In this document: positions 63,357 through 64,000 of the stretch, one piece after another
Layout: each line of letters starts with the position of its first letter
Position numbering within the stretch: position 1 is the first letter of the stretch
Assembly (NCBI GenBank): GCA_014650475.1
Contig: BMVA01000005.1
Span: forward strand, 342,725-406,724
Reading direction: 5' to 3'
DNA: 64,000 bases
DNA from: Streptomyces albogriseolus
Lineage (GTDB): Bacteria; Actinomycetota; Actinomycetes; Streptomycetales; Streptomycetaceae
The notes under the pieces: generated by a model
Database searches by the model: none
What the model was told of the DNA's origin: nothing
What the model saw: only the letters and a program-made list of their open reading frames with translations
Translations under genes and position numbers: made by a program

Positions 63357-64000
63357 ATGAAGACGACCCCGACCATCGGCCGGGTCCCGGTACGGGACGT
63401 CCGGCCGTGCGTCGACCGCGGCAGGCGGCCGGCGAAGGCTGTCGTCGGCGAGGCGTTCGAGGTGACGGCGACCGTGTTCCGTGAGGGGCACGACGCGGTG
63501 GCGGCCAACGTGGTGCTGAAGGACCCGGAGGGGCGTCCGGGTCCGTTCACGCCGATGCGGGAGCTGGCCCCCGGCACGGACCGCTGGGGCGCGGAGGTGG
63601 TCGCGGACGCGCCCGGCCACTGGACCTACCGCGTCGAGGCCTGGGGCGACCCCGTGACGACCTGGCGGCACGTCGCCACCGTCAAGGTCCCGGCGGGCAT
63701 CGACACCGGGCTGGTCCTGGAGGAGGGCGCCGACCTCTTCGCGCGCGCCGCGGCCGGGGTGCCGCGCGACGCCGGACAGGACGTGATCCTCGAAGCGGCC
63801 GCGACCCTGCGTGACGACACCCTGCCCTGTGCCACCCGGCTGGCGGCGGCGCTGACGCCGGAGGTGGACGCGGTGCTGGCCCGCCATCCGCTGCGGGAGC
63901 TGGTCACCAGCAGCGAGCCGCTCCCCCTGCTGGTGGAGCGGGAGCGTGCCCTGTTCGGCTCGTGGTACGAGTTCTTCCCGCGTTCGGAGGGCACGCCCGA
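63357..64000 (+). CDS. glgE: Alpha-1,4-glucan:maltose-1-phosphate maltosyltransferase, N-terminal part
   Basis: The ATG at 63357 follows GGAGGTGCGCAGGCCC; the gene runs off the window edge after 214 codons. Visible are the beta-sandwich of the DUF3416 N-terminal domain (GEAFEVTATVFREGHDAVAA, LKDPEGRPGPFTPMRELAPG, WGDPVTTWRHVATVKVPAGI) and the helical insert ending with ERERALFGSWYEFFPRSEG, which is the GlgE hallmark. GlgE extends alpha-glucan from maltose-1-phosphate in the trehalose-to-glycogen pathway (TreS-Pep2-GlgE-GlgB). Its usual partners should lie beyond the edge. Confidence 0.95.
   Translation, partial: MKTTPTIGRVPVRDVRPCVDRGRRPAKAVVGEAFEVTATVFREGHDAVAANVVLKDPEGRPGPFTPMRELAPGTDRWGAEVVADAPGHWTYRVEAWGDPVTTWRHVATVKVPAGIDTGLVLEEGADLFARAAAGVPRDAGQDVILEAAATLRDDTLPCATRLAAALTPEVDAVLARHPLRELVTSSEPLPLLVERERALFGSWYEFFPRSEGTP

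Overview
The window is chromosomal DNA of a Streptomyces or very close actinomycete. GC is very high with G/C third codon positions, so most genes throw long shadow ORFs on other frames. GTG and TTG starts are frequent, and many genes are translationally coupled by ATGA or GTGA overlaps. Typical Streptomyces families are present: SpoIIE phosphatases, GAF/ANTAR and lone ANTAR proteins, a SigB/F/G-type sigma factor, HATPase anti-sigma-like proteins, a class-E-sortase substrate, GlgE/GlgX trehalose-glycogen genes and an NPP1 protein. I saw no tRNA, rRNA, CRISPR, insertion sequence or prophage. The content (secreted enzymes, stress and storage genes, a second hemC) suggests a chromosome-arm location rather than the core; that is inference.

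Layout. 0-8.3 kb: partial MpaB-family oxygenase, small proteins, membrane Mrr-like nuclease-domain protein, GAF-ANTAR regulator, AMIN-like secreted protein, multi-sensor SpoIIE phosphatase and a cell-wall-anchored DUF1996 protein. 8.5-11.2 kb: an AA10 lytic polysaccharide monooxygenase and an acetyltransferase like the human O-GlcNAcase C-terminal domain, each preceded by a perfect 14-bp CebR box, then a YihY membrane protein. 11.2-24.8 kb: flavodoxin, methyltransferase, an ArsR/HATPase/SulP group, Rv1733c-like protein, zinc alcohol dehydrogenase, a large P-type ATPase with a membrane partner, a GC-rich 90-bp tandem repeat, and a nucleotidyltransferase-BON-phosphoesterase operon. This block resembles actinobacterial stress/dormancy gene sets.

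24.9-28.5 kb: Tat-exported PhoD phosphatase, streptogrisin-type protease with a chitin-binding tail, and the broken 5' end of a CYP152-type P450. 28.6-35.9 kb: a six-gene sugar cluster (UDP-glucuronate-decarboxylase-like SDR, NodU/CmcH carbamoyltransferase, GT2, GT4, GmhA, HldE) predicted to make and transfer an ADP-heptose-derived, probably carbamoylated sugar. It is the best candidate for an undescribed system. A 14-codon leader ORF with a strong ribosome binding site sits immediately before gmhA.

36-49 kb: MFS transporter, DoxX protein, fructosamine-kinase-like protein, catalase, hydrolase, PucR-type regulator, Sua5/YciO protein, dienelactone hydrolase, phosphoesterase, TauD dioxygenase and aldo/keto reductase. 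49-55 kb: the phosphoesterase and ligase parts of LigD as separate genes, with a SpoIIE phosphatase, peroxiredoxin/DoxX pair and MarR regulator between them. 55-64 kb: NPP1 protein, second hemC, SigB-like sigma factor, ANTAR protein, VOC protein, GlgX with a coupled PepA2-like partner, DUF5133 protein and the start of glgE. Starts were chosen from visible ribosome binding sites or, for several genes, from a TANNNT hexamer six bases before the start codon, which points to leaderless transcripts.
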